A model generated the notes under the pieces. That model searched no databases. It saw only the letters and a program-made list of their open reading frames with translations, and had not been told where the DNA came from. This document shows, one piece after another, positions 1 through 6,466 of a stretch of DNA of 10,428 nucleotides. A program made the position numbers and the translations under genes. Position 1 is the first letter of the stretch. Each line of letters opens with the position of its first letter. This DNA is from Bacillota bacterium (GTDB lineage Bacteria > Bacillota > Clostridia > Lachnospirales > Lachnospiraceae). The stretch is from NCBI GenBank assembly GCA_023398615.1, contig JAEWSD010000186.1:1-10428 (forward strand), given 5' to 3'.

Positions 1-1524
1 CTGATCCAGCTGAAATACCGTATAAACGAGCAAAATATCGATCAGATCATACCGTTTGACAACGGAGTAAAATTAACAGTCCAGGATAAATTCGATATCC
101 TGCTGCATTTTTACAAGAAGGAATATGATCTCAAAGCATTGGAAAATTTAATCCTGACTTATGATCTTGGATACTTTCAGGAAAAGGAAAGTCACTGCTG
201 TGAGATTACCGGGCAACAGATAGACAACGCGTATATGTCGGAGATCGGTACATTAAGCTTTGCCGATAAGCTGGAAATAGTAACACAGCGGATTTACCAG
301 CAGTATAAGGGACATGGAGTGATTGACGAGATCAGGGATATGTCGGTTGACGGGGTAAGTGCGGGGGTATCGGGACTGTCCAATATATTCTACCATTACA
401 CGGAGGACATGTTTAAATATGAATTTCCCGGGAAAAAGCAAAATTCCTACGACAGTATCTGGCTGTTTTTCCGCGGAAGAACGATACATTTATCCTTTCT
501 GGGCTTTGAAAGCCAGAAGGAATTGGAGCGGGTATGCAAAAATATTTACCGTTATGACAACCCCGGGCAGCTTAGCTCAGCCAGAGGCTATATTGCAAAT
601 GAAATGAAGGATGGTTCCAGAGTTGTCGTAGTAAGGCCGCCGCTTACCGAAAGCTGGGCGTTTTTCGTCAGGAAATTTGACAGTATAGAAAAAGTCGAGG
701 CAGAGGCCTTGATATCCGACCAGGGAAATGAGGTAGCAATTGAAACCATAAGGTGGCTGATTAAAGGCTGTCAGGTCATTGGGATTACCGGCGAACAGGG
801 CTGCGGAAAAACCACTTTGCTGAAGGCACTGGTGGAATACATTAATCCCGTCTACACTCTCAGGATTCAGGAATTAATCTTTGAGCTTAACCTCCGTAAA
901 CTATATCCGGATCGTAATATTTTGTCCTTTAAAGAGACTTCAACCGTCAGCGGACAGGAAGCACTGGACCTGCAAAAGAAAACAGACGGAACGGTTACCA
1001 TACTGGGAGAAGTTGCGTCGGCGCCGGTCGCACGCTGGCTTGTACAGCTGAGCCAGGTGGCAAGCAAGTTTACCATCTTCACACATCATGCGAAAACTGC
1101 TGAAAATCTTGTAATATCCTTAAGGAATGCGCTTTTGCAGGAAGGCGGATTTACGAATGAGAAAGTTGCCGAGGAACAGGTTGCGGATACGGTTAATTTT
1201 GATATCCATATGGTTAAGGCAACGGACGGCCACCGGTATATTGAAAGAATTACCGAAATCATTCCCTACACCACGGAGAGTGAATACAACCTGGATATGG
1301 AAGGAAATCTGAAGGAGTATTTTAAGAAAATGACACGTACGCATACTTTTCGGACCGTTGATATTGTCAAATTCGAGAACCGCCGGTATGTTTTAAAAAA
1401 CGGCCCGAGCAGCAAGGCGCTGCAAAGTATTTTTTATAATTTAACAGAGGAAGAACAAAAGGAATTTACGGAATTTTTTTTCCCTGAAAGGAGGGGAAGT
1501 TACGAAGTACAACAGAAGGAATGA
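1..1524 (+). CDS. CpaF/TadA-family (VirB11-like) pilus assembly ATPase, 5'-truncated by window edge
   Basis: The frame is open from base 1, so the gene starts outside the window. The first in-frame start-like codon (TTG at 139) is internal and should not be used. The window holds 507 residues. An N-terminal CpaF-like region (GHGVIDEIRDMSVDGV, about 302-367) corresponds to the family's 'G.GPLEPLL.D..ITEIMVNG' stretch. It is followed by a Walker A P-loop GEQGCGKTT (nt 790-816, residues 264-272), an Asp/Glu-box LGEV (E337) and a His-box THHAKTAEN (H362/H363). Known family role: a cytoplasmic hexameric ATPase that powers Tad / type IV pilus assembly or type II-like secretion through an inner-membrane platform. 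The next gene is such a platform, which supports this role. Oddity: the usual GEVRG motif after Walker B reads GEVAS, so the conserved arginine is missing. The C-terminal tail overlaps the start region of the next gene. The family call is firm. The exact subtype, Tad or another conjugation- or pilus-type ATPase, is less so. Confidence 0.9.
   Translation: MIQLKYRINEQNIDQIIPFDNGVKLTVQDKFDILLHFYKKEYDLKALENLILTYDLGYFQEKESHCCEITGQQIDNAYMSEIGTLSFADKLEIVTQRIYQQYKGHGVIDEIRDMSVDGVSAGVSGLSNIFYHYTEDMFKYEFPGKKQNSYDSIWLFFRGRTIHLSFLGFESQKELERVCKNIYRYDNPGQLSSARGYIANEMKDGSRVVVVRPPLTESWAFFVRKFDSIEKVEAEALISDQGNEVAIETIRWLIKGCQVIGITGEQGCGKTTLLKALVEYINPVYTLRIQELIFELNLRKLYPDRNILSFKETSTVSGQEALDLQKKTDGTVTILGEVASAPVARWLVQLSQVASKFTIFTHHAKTAENLVISLRNALLQEGGFTNEKVAEEQVADTVNFDIHMVKATDGHRYIERITEIIPYTTESEYNLDMEGNLKEYFKKMTRTHTFRTVDIVKFENRRYVLKNGPSSKALQSIFYNLTEEEQKEFTEFFFPERRGSYEVQQKE
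1487..1504 (+). promoter_or_regulatory. Strong ribosome binding site followed by a probable ACG start codon
   Basis: AAAGGAGGGG (1487-1496) is near-perfect complementarity to the 16S tail. Seven bases after AGGAGG the in-frame triplet is ACG (1502), beginning a reading frame KYNRRNERILNGAYLSG that continues without a stop into the platform protein. No ATG, GTG or TTG occurs in that frame before the ATG at 1604, and that ATG has no good binding site. The site decides the start of the platform gene. The alternative is a sequencing or biological change from ATG to ACG. Confidence 0.6.
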
Positions 1525-3214
1525 GAGAATCCTGAACGGAGCATATCTGTCCGGGAAAGGGTTTCCTTTTAAAAATTACCTGCATAAAGGCTATAAGATC
1601 TGCATGAATTTCTGGCTTACCAAATGGTATATTGAGAAGATAGAAAGGGGTTACGAGATAATTTATCCCGGAGAGAAGCCAACTGTTATAAATAAGACTA
1701 TGAAGACTGCCATGCTGTTATGGATATTCACGCTTGGCACGATCCTGTTCCTGTTTGGCAGGAATCCGTCGTTTTATACTGCGGCGATTGAAGTTCTTTT
1801 TATTATTGTACTGCATTACGAGATCCTTAACGGTACGGTCGGTGCTATGGAGATAAGGCTTCTAAAACAGCTTGAAAAGTTTTTAACCGATGTACGCCAC
1901 AGTTATTACATGAATGAGATGATTGAGGAAGCAGTCGCGGATGCTATGGAGAATTGCGGTTTTGAGATCAGGCTTCATGCGGCAAGGGTATATCGCATTT
2001 TAACCGGTGAGGAGCCGGAGGAAGAAATCAGAAATTATAATGATACGGTACCTAATAAGTTCCTGAAACTTTTTCTGGCATTATGTATGACTGTAATTGA
2101 TTACGGTGATCAGCAGATTGACGGACAATCCTTATTTCTTAATAATATTAAAACCTTGAAAAACGATATACATATTGAGCTTTTAAAACTGAGTGATACG
2201 AAATTCCGCTTTTCCGGCTTGGTTTTTATCACCATTTTGCCCGTTTTCTTTCTTCAGGTTATTGCAGACTGGAGTGTATCGAACCTGCCGGAACTAAAAA
2301 GCTTTTATGAAGGTTCCCCGGGGATTTTTCTTGCGGTTGCTATCTATGTTATCACGATTATTTCCTATACTATGATGAATCAGTTAAAGGAGGTCCGTTC
2401 GGTAATTCCAAAGGATCATTACATTTTGGAAAAATTGGTATGCAATCCGTGGATTAACAGGGTCCTGGAAAACTACACCGAGAAGCATTACAGCCGTATA
2501 CTTCACTTTAAAGAGCTGCTGAAAAAGTGCGGCGATACCTTGAATGTGAAGCAATTTCTGATAAAACGGATTCTGTATGGAGTGATAGCATTCGCGGCTT
2601 CGGTTCTTCTATTTCTGTCAATCCATATCGGAAACAGGACAGGCTTTTTACTGTGGCAGGAGGTACTGGCAGCTTGTCCGTTAGCCTTATTTGCCTACTG
2701 CTTCCCTTATTGGATGCTGCTGTACCGGCGTAAAATCATGCAGATGAGTATGGAGGATGAGATTATCCAGTACCAGTCGATCATCATCATGCTGATGTAT
2801 ATGAAAAGAATCTCTGTGCTTAGTATCCTCGAGCTTATGGAAAGCTTTGCGGTAATATTCAAAGAATCCATACAGGACTGCATCAATGATTATAATGCAG
2901 GTGATATACAGGCCTTGGAGGAGATGAGGGAAAAGGAGGTGTTCGAACCTTTTAAGCGATTGGTGGATAGTCTGCTGATCAGCGACCGGATCGGTATTGA
3001 GAAAGCCTTTGATGAAACTACCGCGGATCATATTTATTATCAGGATAAGCGTAAGCAGGAAAATGAGATAAGCCTGTCTAAGAAAGTAGTAATCGGCAAG
3101 CTGATAGCATATATACCGATTATACTGACCATAGGTTTTTATCTGATTATACCGTTTATTATGGAAAGCTTCCGGCAGCTGTTAATGTACACCGAAGATA
3201 TGAAGCTGCTGTAA
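1502..3214 (+). CDS. TadB/TadC-like fused type II secretion F-domain platform protein
   Basis: This polytopic membrane protein is 570 residues from the ACG at 1502, or 536 from the ATG at 1604. Hydrophobic segments, numbered from 1502, lie at about 70-86, 91-107, 239-256, 274-291, 357-375, 388-407 and 533-554. There are two similar halves. In each, a membrane pair precedes a cytoplasmic helical block, then a closing membrane helix. The second block contains MEDEIIQYQS and ends with a K-rich stretch before LIAYIPIILTIGFYLIIPF, typical of the T2SSF (GspF/TadC) domain. TadB and TadC are usually separate proteins of roughly 300 residues, so the size and two-part layout suggest a fusion. Family role: inner-membrane platform that couples the ATPase to pilin assembly. 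It directly follows the ATPase and overlaps it by 23 bases if the ACG start is right. I chose 1502 because of the ribosome binding site and because the extra 34 residues (basic, NERILNGAYLSGKGFPFKNY) read like real protein. A conventional gene finder would give 1604. Confidence 0.83.
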   Translation, partial: TKYNRRNERILNGAYLSGKGFPFKNYLHKGYKICMNFWLTKWYIEKIERGYEIIYPGEKPTVINKTMKTAMLLWIFTLGTILFLFGRNPSFYTAAIEVLFIIVLHYEILNGTVGAMEIRLLKQLEKFLTDVRHSYYMNEMIEEAVADAMENCGFEIRLHAARVYRILTGEEPEEEIRNYNDTVPNKFLKLFLALCMTVIDYGDQQIDGQSLFLNNIKTLKNDIHIELLKLSDTKFRFSGLVFITILPVFFLQVIADWSVSNLPELKSFYEGSPGIFLAVAIYVITIISYTMMNQLKEVRSVIPKDHYILEKLVCNPWINRVLENYTEKHYSRILHFKELLKKCGDTLNVKQFLIKRILYGVIAFAASVLLFLSIHIGNRTGFLLWQEVLAACPLALFAYCFPYWMLLYRRKIMQMSMEDEIIQYQSIIIMLMYMKRISVLSILELMESFAVIFKESIQDCINDYNAGDIQALEEMREKEVFEPFKRLVDSLLISDRIGIEKAFDETTADHIYYQDKRKQENEISLSKKVVIGKLIAYIPIILTIGFYLIIPFIMESFRQLLMYTEDMKLL

Positions 3215-3289
3215 AGGGCGGACCGGTAAGCGGCCTTAGAACATAGCGGCATGGAATATGCATAGAGAAATGCAAGAATGGAGGCAAGA

Positions 3290-3721
3290 ATGGATAATAG
3301 CCTGAAAGGACTTATACTGGCGGCAGGAACGGTCATAACCTGCATTGTATTAAGTATCGGCTTTCTGTTTGCAAGGGAATCGCGGGCATTGTCTTCCGCC
3401 GGAACGGAGAAGCTGAATCATTATTCTGCCGAGCTTTCGGAAAGTGATCTGACGATGTATGACGGACTGGAAGTTGCCGGAATTGATGTAACCAATCTGA
3501 TAAAAAGACGGCTGGGCAGTTATACCTCTTCCGAGACGGCACCCGTACAGATTCGTGTAAAAACTGCCAAAGCAGAGAACACCTATAGCAATGGAGGAGC
3601 GATAGACAGTATACAGAATTTTACCCATAATAACTATATTAACCCTTTGGGGAAATTTACCGGAAAAATTTTGCGGGATGGGAACAAGGCAATTACCGCG
3701 ATTCAGTTTTTACAAAAGTAA
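3290..3721 (+). CDS. Pilin-like small membrane-anchored protein 1 (MDNSLKG family)
   Basis: 143 residues from the ATG at 3290, chosen over the ATG at 3278. GGAGG at 3280-3284 sits five bases before it, and the paralog downstream begins with the same MDNSLKGLILAAG. A short charged N-terminus is followed by one hydrophobic helix (about 8-29, LILAAG through IGFLF), then a polar soluble domain. That is the overall plan of a type IV-type pilin. The KG before the helix could be a prepilin peptidase site, but the canonical glutamate at mature position 5 is absent (alanine instead). Shared with the paralog: YDGLEVAG..V..LIK in the middle and NYINP..F.G......K.I at the C-terminus. Its place right after the ATPase and platform genes suggests a major fibre subunit (inference). 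I do not recognise a named family. It could equally be a pseudopilin of a secretion machine. Confidence 0.8.
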   Translation: MDNSLKGLILAAGTVITCIVLSIGFLFARESRALSSAGTEKLNHYSAELSESDLTMYDGLEVAGIDVTNLIKRRLGSYTSSETAPVQIRVKTAKAENTYSNGGAIDSIQNFTHNNYINPLGKFTGKILRDGNKAITAIQFLQK

Positions 3722-3741
3722 GCATGCATTTGTGACTTATA

Positions 3742-3763
3742 CTTGAGTGTCAAATCACTTGAG
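3742..3763 (+). promoter_or_regulatory. Stem-loop between the two pilin-like genes
   Basis: CTTGAGTG (3742-3749) pairs with CACTTGAG (3756-3763) around the loop TCAAAT. The stem is 8 base pairs with two G-U wobbles. The same arms also form a direct repeat of ACTTGAG. No T-run follows, so it is not a classical terminator. It may be an mRNA processing or 3'-stabilising element that lets the first pilin be made at a different level from downstream genes (inference). Confidence 0.45.
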
Positions 3764-3824
3764 GCGAACCAATACTAAAAAAGGAAACTACTAAAAATAC
3801 ATTATGAAAAGGATGGTAAAAATT

Positions 3825-4235
3825 ATGGATAACAGTTTAAAGGGATTAATTTTGGCAGCAGGAGTGATCATTACCTGCCTGGTGGTAGGGTTGGGCTTCT
3901 ATTTATCACGCGAAGCAAAGAATACAAGCAATAACGGAGCGAGCCAGATCAGCAGCATGAACAGTGAATACCAGGATGTAGATAAAGCCTTATATGACGG
4001 TTTAAAGATATCAGGGCGGGAAGTTGTTGAATTAATCAAGAAATCTTCGGACGCGAATTTTAAGGTTACAGTAAAGACAGGATTAAACTCGGCAGGCACT
4101 TCATATACGGCTGCCCCGGCAACCTTCCCTGCGCAGGGAACGGATAACTATATTAATCCGACCGCACAGTTTTTGGGAGAAGTCACCTATGACGCAAATA
4201 AGGTGATAAGCGGTTTAGTGCTTACACAGGATTAA
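3825..4235 (+). CDS. Pilin-like small membrane-anchored protein 2 (paralog of the preceding gene)
   Basis: 136 residues from the ATG at 3825. An upstream in-frame ATG at 3804 would add MKRMVKI. I prefer 3825 because it aligns exactly with the paralog start and has AAAAGGATGG upstream, although the spacing (about 11) is a little long and the ATG at 3804 has no well-placed site. The N-terminal helix is about 8-29 (LILAAGVIITCLVVGLGFYL), followed by SREAK and a polar domain. Conserved blocks shared with gene 1: MDNSLKGLILAAG, YDGLKISG..VVELIKKS and NYINP..QFLGEV..DANKVI. The middle is Ser/Thr/Ala-rich and lacks cysteine after the helix, as expected for an exposed fibre subunit. Tandem pilin genes commonly encode major and minor subunits. 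Which is which cannot be told here. A gap of about 100 bases with a stem-loop separates it from gene 1, while downstream spacing is tight. Confidence 0.8.
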   Translation: MDNSLKGLILAAGVIITCLVVGLGFYLSREAKNTSNNGASQISSMNSEYQDVDKALYDGLKISGREVVELIKKSSDANFKVTVKTGLNSAGTSYTAAPATFPAQGTDNYINPTAQFLGEVTYDANKVISGLVLTQD

Positions 4236-4258
4236 CGGCAAAGGAGCTTGCGGATAAT

Positions 4259-4633
4259 ATGAGTCATAGCATGGAACTGCTGCATCAGGCATTTGCCGTC
4301 ATACTGTTTTGCTTTGCCGTATCCATTCTCCTGTTCGGCTATCGGAATTATATGGATGCCTTCAATATATCAAAGGATATCCTGAAAGAGGATATCGCAT
4401 ACGAACAGGTTTATGAGATAACAAAATCCACGGTAGCAAAAGGTGAGATTATTGCAATGCTGTTTACTCCATTGGATTATGATGTTGAAATAGACGGCTG
4501 TCTCATCTCTAAAGGGGAACCTGGGAAAGACAAACCGGACACCTATCCTGTTAAGAGATCGGCATATGTAAAAAGCTACAAATATGACAGCAACGGGAGT
4601 ATAAAAAAGATAGTATTTGTAAGTGCTGATTAA
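4259..4633 (+). CDS. Small single-pass membrane protein, possible minor pilin
   Basis: 124 residues. The N-terminus MSHSMELLHQAFAVILFCFA begins a single hydrophobic helix (about 9-27). A charged, partly helical segment follows (DAFNISKDILKEDIAYEQ), then a small beta-rich C-terminal part (YDVEIDGCLISKG, VKSYKYDSNGSIKKIVFVS). AAGGAG at 4241-4246 precedes the ATG by 12 bases. The stop codon overlaps the ribosome binding site of the next gene, so the two are probably translationally coupled. One N-terminal membrane helix plus a small extracytoplasmic domain, sitting between the pilins and the large surface proteins, suggests a minor pilin or assembly initiator (TadE/TadF position), but I see no sequence motif that proves it. 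No recognised family. Confidence 0.72.
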   Translation: MSHSMELLHQAFAVILFCFAVSILLFGYRNYMDAFNISKDILKEDIAYEQVYEITKSTVAKGEIIAMLFTPLDYDVEIDGCLISKGEPGKDKPDTYPVKRSAYVKSYKYDSNGSIKKIVFVSAD

Positions 4634-4639
4634 AGGAGG
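4632..4639 (+). promoter_or_regulatory. Consensus ribosome binding site for the 606-residue surface protein
   Basis: AAAGGAGG overlaps the stop codon (4631-4633) of the upstream small gene and lies six bases before the ATG at 4646. A second ATG at 4641 is out of frame and too close to the site. This fixes 4646 as the start. Confidence 0.8.
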
Positions 4640-4645
4640 AATGTC

Positions 4646-6466
4646 ATGGACGCTTTTGGCAGAATGATAGCGATAGTCTTAACGGTTATATTAATATTCC
4701 TGCTGCCTATTAAATATGTAGCGATAAACCGTGATGCGGCGGCAGATTCACAGGCTCATTTTGAAACGGTGAAATTTGCAGATCAAATCATGCTGCAGGG
4801 CTACCTCACCACCGGTATGTATAATGATTACTTGTATAAAATAAATACCGGCGGACAATTATATGAGGTCGAAATTATCCACGGCAGGCCGACGGAAGGC
4901 GTTAAGCCCGCAAGTGAGCATAATCCGGCAGAGGAGGCTAGCTACATCCGGGCTGAAGCCGGAAGGCTTCAAAATAGCACAGTTGATTTTCGGACTGCAA
5001 ACACCCTTTCTCTACGCCCGATGGTTACCGGCAGATCCGGAAGTGTCCCGATAAGCCTGACCGTTGTACCGTCAAGCTATGAAGTGTTCAACGGTACGGA
5101 GCCTGCCTATACTATTCAGGTAAACTATGACGATAATACAAAAAAGGTCATTACGGAAGGATATACCAAGGCAGGCTTTAGCTACGGGGCCGGTACCAAG
5201 ACAGTAAGCTTCACCTATACGGAAAACGAAGTAACGGTATCGGCGACGGTAGTAATTCTGGTAAGGAGGAATACGAAGACCTGTGTAAACGGACATACCT
5301 ATGAGCTGGATGATTACGATAATGATTACGGCTGCCCGGTCTGCGGGACAATATTAAAAAGCATCAGTGCCGCTCCCGAATACCTGACACTGAAAAAGGG
5401 AAGTGATCTGCCAATCATGTTAACCGCAACCTATATGGATGAGCATACCGGAATTATCTCTTCCGGCTGGACAAGCAGCTTTGATAATACCAAACTTGGC
5501 AACCAGCTGGTGACCGTCTCCTATGAGGGGAAAACGGCCTTTGTAAGTGTGCAGGTAGTGGAGAGCTTAGTATGCCCGATTTGCGGCAGGGAGTATGAAC
5601 CGGGTATAGACGGCACGGATCCCGGTTGTCCGGTCTGCAGTAAGCTGGCGGTGAGCATTGCAGCCACTCCCGAAAAACAGGTTGTTCCAATCGGGGAGGA
5701 GTTAAGTCTTGAGGTGGCGGCAACCTATAAGGACGGTCATCATGAATATGTCGATGACTGGAGCAGCAATTTCAACCCGTTTAAAGTCGGCACCCAGAAG
5801 GTTTCCGTATTCTATGAATCCGTCACAACAGAGATCACCGTTATTGTGGAATCCGAAACAGAAACTACCTGCCCGGTATGCGGCACCGTGTATAATCCAA
5901 TTTTATATCCGAATGGCTGCCCTTCCTGTTCTCAAATTGTAGAGGGGATTGAAGCAAGGTTAAGAAATGGCGGGACGCAGGTACAGCTTGGAAGTGAATT
6001 AAGCCTGACAATCATACAGATTTACAAGGACGGTCACCGGGTAATTACTTATAATGACTGGATTGCAGAGGGTTACCGCCCGGAAGAATCAGGGGAACAG
6101 GAAATTACCGTTTACTGGCGGGACCTTAAGACAACGTTAACGATCGAGGTTGTCAATTCATTAAGCAAGGTGACCTGTCCGAACGGCCATGTATACTACC
6201 TTAATGAGGACGGGAGCGATCCGGGCTGCCCTTACTGCAATGACCCGGCAGAGTCCTCACAGTCACGGAATTATTCGGACTGTGTTTATACGGACACCAT
6301 ACTACAGGAATTATACGCGAACGGCACCTATTATTTTGACGAAGGGGATTATGTTACGGTAAGCATTACACTGAAGACGGTCTCCTATCTGCAGAAGCTG
6401 AAGAATATGTTTTCTCTTGTTACGGCGGTAAAACTTAAGTACAGCTACGGAGGGCGGATATCATGA
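4646..6466 (+). CDS. Membrane-anchored modular surface protein with four Ig-like plus zinc-ribbon modules
   Basis: 606 residues. A single N-terminal membrane helix (about 7-26) is followed by a stalk-like region containing FADQIMLQGYLTTGMYNDYL, then four tandem modules of about 99 residues, each an Ig-like beta domain followed by a zinc-ribbon-like knuckle. The metal-site residues are C213/H217/C230/C233, C310/C313/C328/C331, C409/C412/C425/C428 and C511/H515/C528/C531. Module starts are therefore 97, 99 and 102 apart. The Ig-like parts show the bacterial Ig pattern LTATYxDG...GW.S.F......G.Q.VTVSYEGK.. (Big-domain style). A C-terminal domain (about 541-606) with TDTILQELYANGTYYF follows. The downstream gene is a paralog across the N-terminus, modules and C-terminus. 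Likely role (inference): pilus-associated stalk, minor pilin or adhesin displayed outside the cell. It is overlapped by the next gene by ATGA. Alternatively the CxxC pairs could form disulfides instead of binding metal. Confidence 0.85.
   Translation: MDAFGRMIAIVLTVILIFLLPIKYVAINRDAAADSQAHFETVKFADQIMLQGYLTTGMYNDYLYKINTGGQLYEVEIIHGRPTEGVKPASEHNPAEEASYIRAEAGRLQNSTVDFRTANTLSLRPMVTGRSGSVPISLTVVPSSYEVFNGTEPAYTIQVNYDDNTKKVITEGYTKAGFSYGAGTKTVSFTYTENEVTVSATVVILVRRNTKTCVNGHTYELDDYDNDYGCPVCGTILKSISAAPEYLTLKKGSDLPIMLTATYMDEHTGIISSGWTSSFDNTKLGNQLVTVSYEGKTAFVSVQVVESLVCPICGREYEPGIDGTDPGCPVCSKLAVSIAATPEKQVVPIGEELSLEVAATYKDGHHEYVDDWSSNFNPFKVGTQKVSVFYESVTTEITVIVESETETTCPVCGTVYNPILYPNGCPSCSQIVEGIEARLRNGGTQVQLGSELSLTIIQIYKDGHRVITYNDWIAEGYRPEESGEQEITVYWRDLKTTLTIEVVNSLSKVTCPNGHVYYLNEDGSDPGCPYCNDPAESSQSRNYSDCVYTDTILQELYANGTYYFDEGDYVTVSITLKTVSYLQKLKNMFSLVTAVKLKYSYGGRIS
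5045..6238 (+). repeat. Four tandem Ig-like / zinc-ribbon coding modules (about 297 bp period)
   Basis: The first Cys codon of each knuckle lies at 5282, 5573, 5870 and 6176, giving periods of 291, 297 and 306 bp. Modules 1 and 4 use a CxxGH first half (C-V-N-G-H and C-P-N-G-H). Modules 2 and 3 use CPxC. All end in GCPxC. The modules are diverged from one another at DNA level, so this is an old protein-level duplication rather than a recent tandem repeat. Confidence 0.8.

Noticed and set aside
139..141. TTG at 139 as the start of the ATPase gene
   Set aside because: The frame is open to base 1 with plausible protein upstream and no ribosome binding site before 139. The gene is truncated by the window edge.
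2687..3031. Minus-strand open frame of 114 codons
   Set aside because: It is fully inside the platform gene on the other strand, with no ribosome binding site and no protein-like features. It is a shadow frame.
3722..3824. Sigma-A promoter between the two pilin-like genes
   Set aside because: TTG-containing boxes near 3730, 3743 and 3760 have no acceptable -10 box at 16-18 bases. The evidence is too weak to list.
4641..4643. ATG at 4641 as a start
   Set aside because: Out of frame with the surface protein and only one base from the ribosome binding site. The ATG at 4646 fits better.
5454..5723. Minus-strand proline- and arginine-rich open frame of 89 codons
   Set aside because: It is the antisense of the repeat-coding region. 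Its composition follows from the opposite strand and nothing supports expression.
5045..6238. CRISPR-like or satellite repeat array
   Set aside because: The periodicity is at protein level with a unit of about 297 bp and diverged DNA. There are no short identical repeats with spacers.
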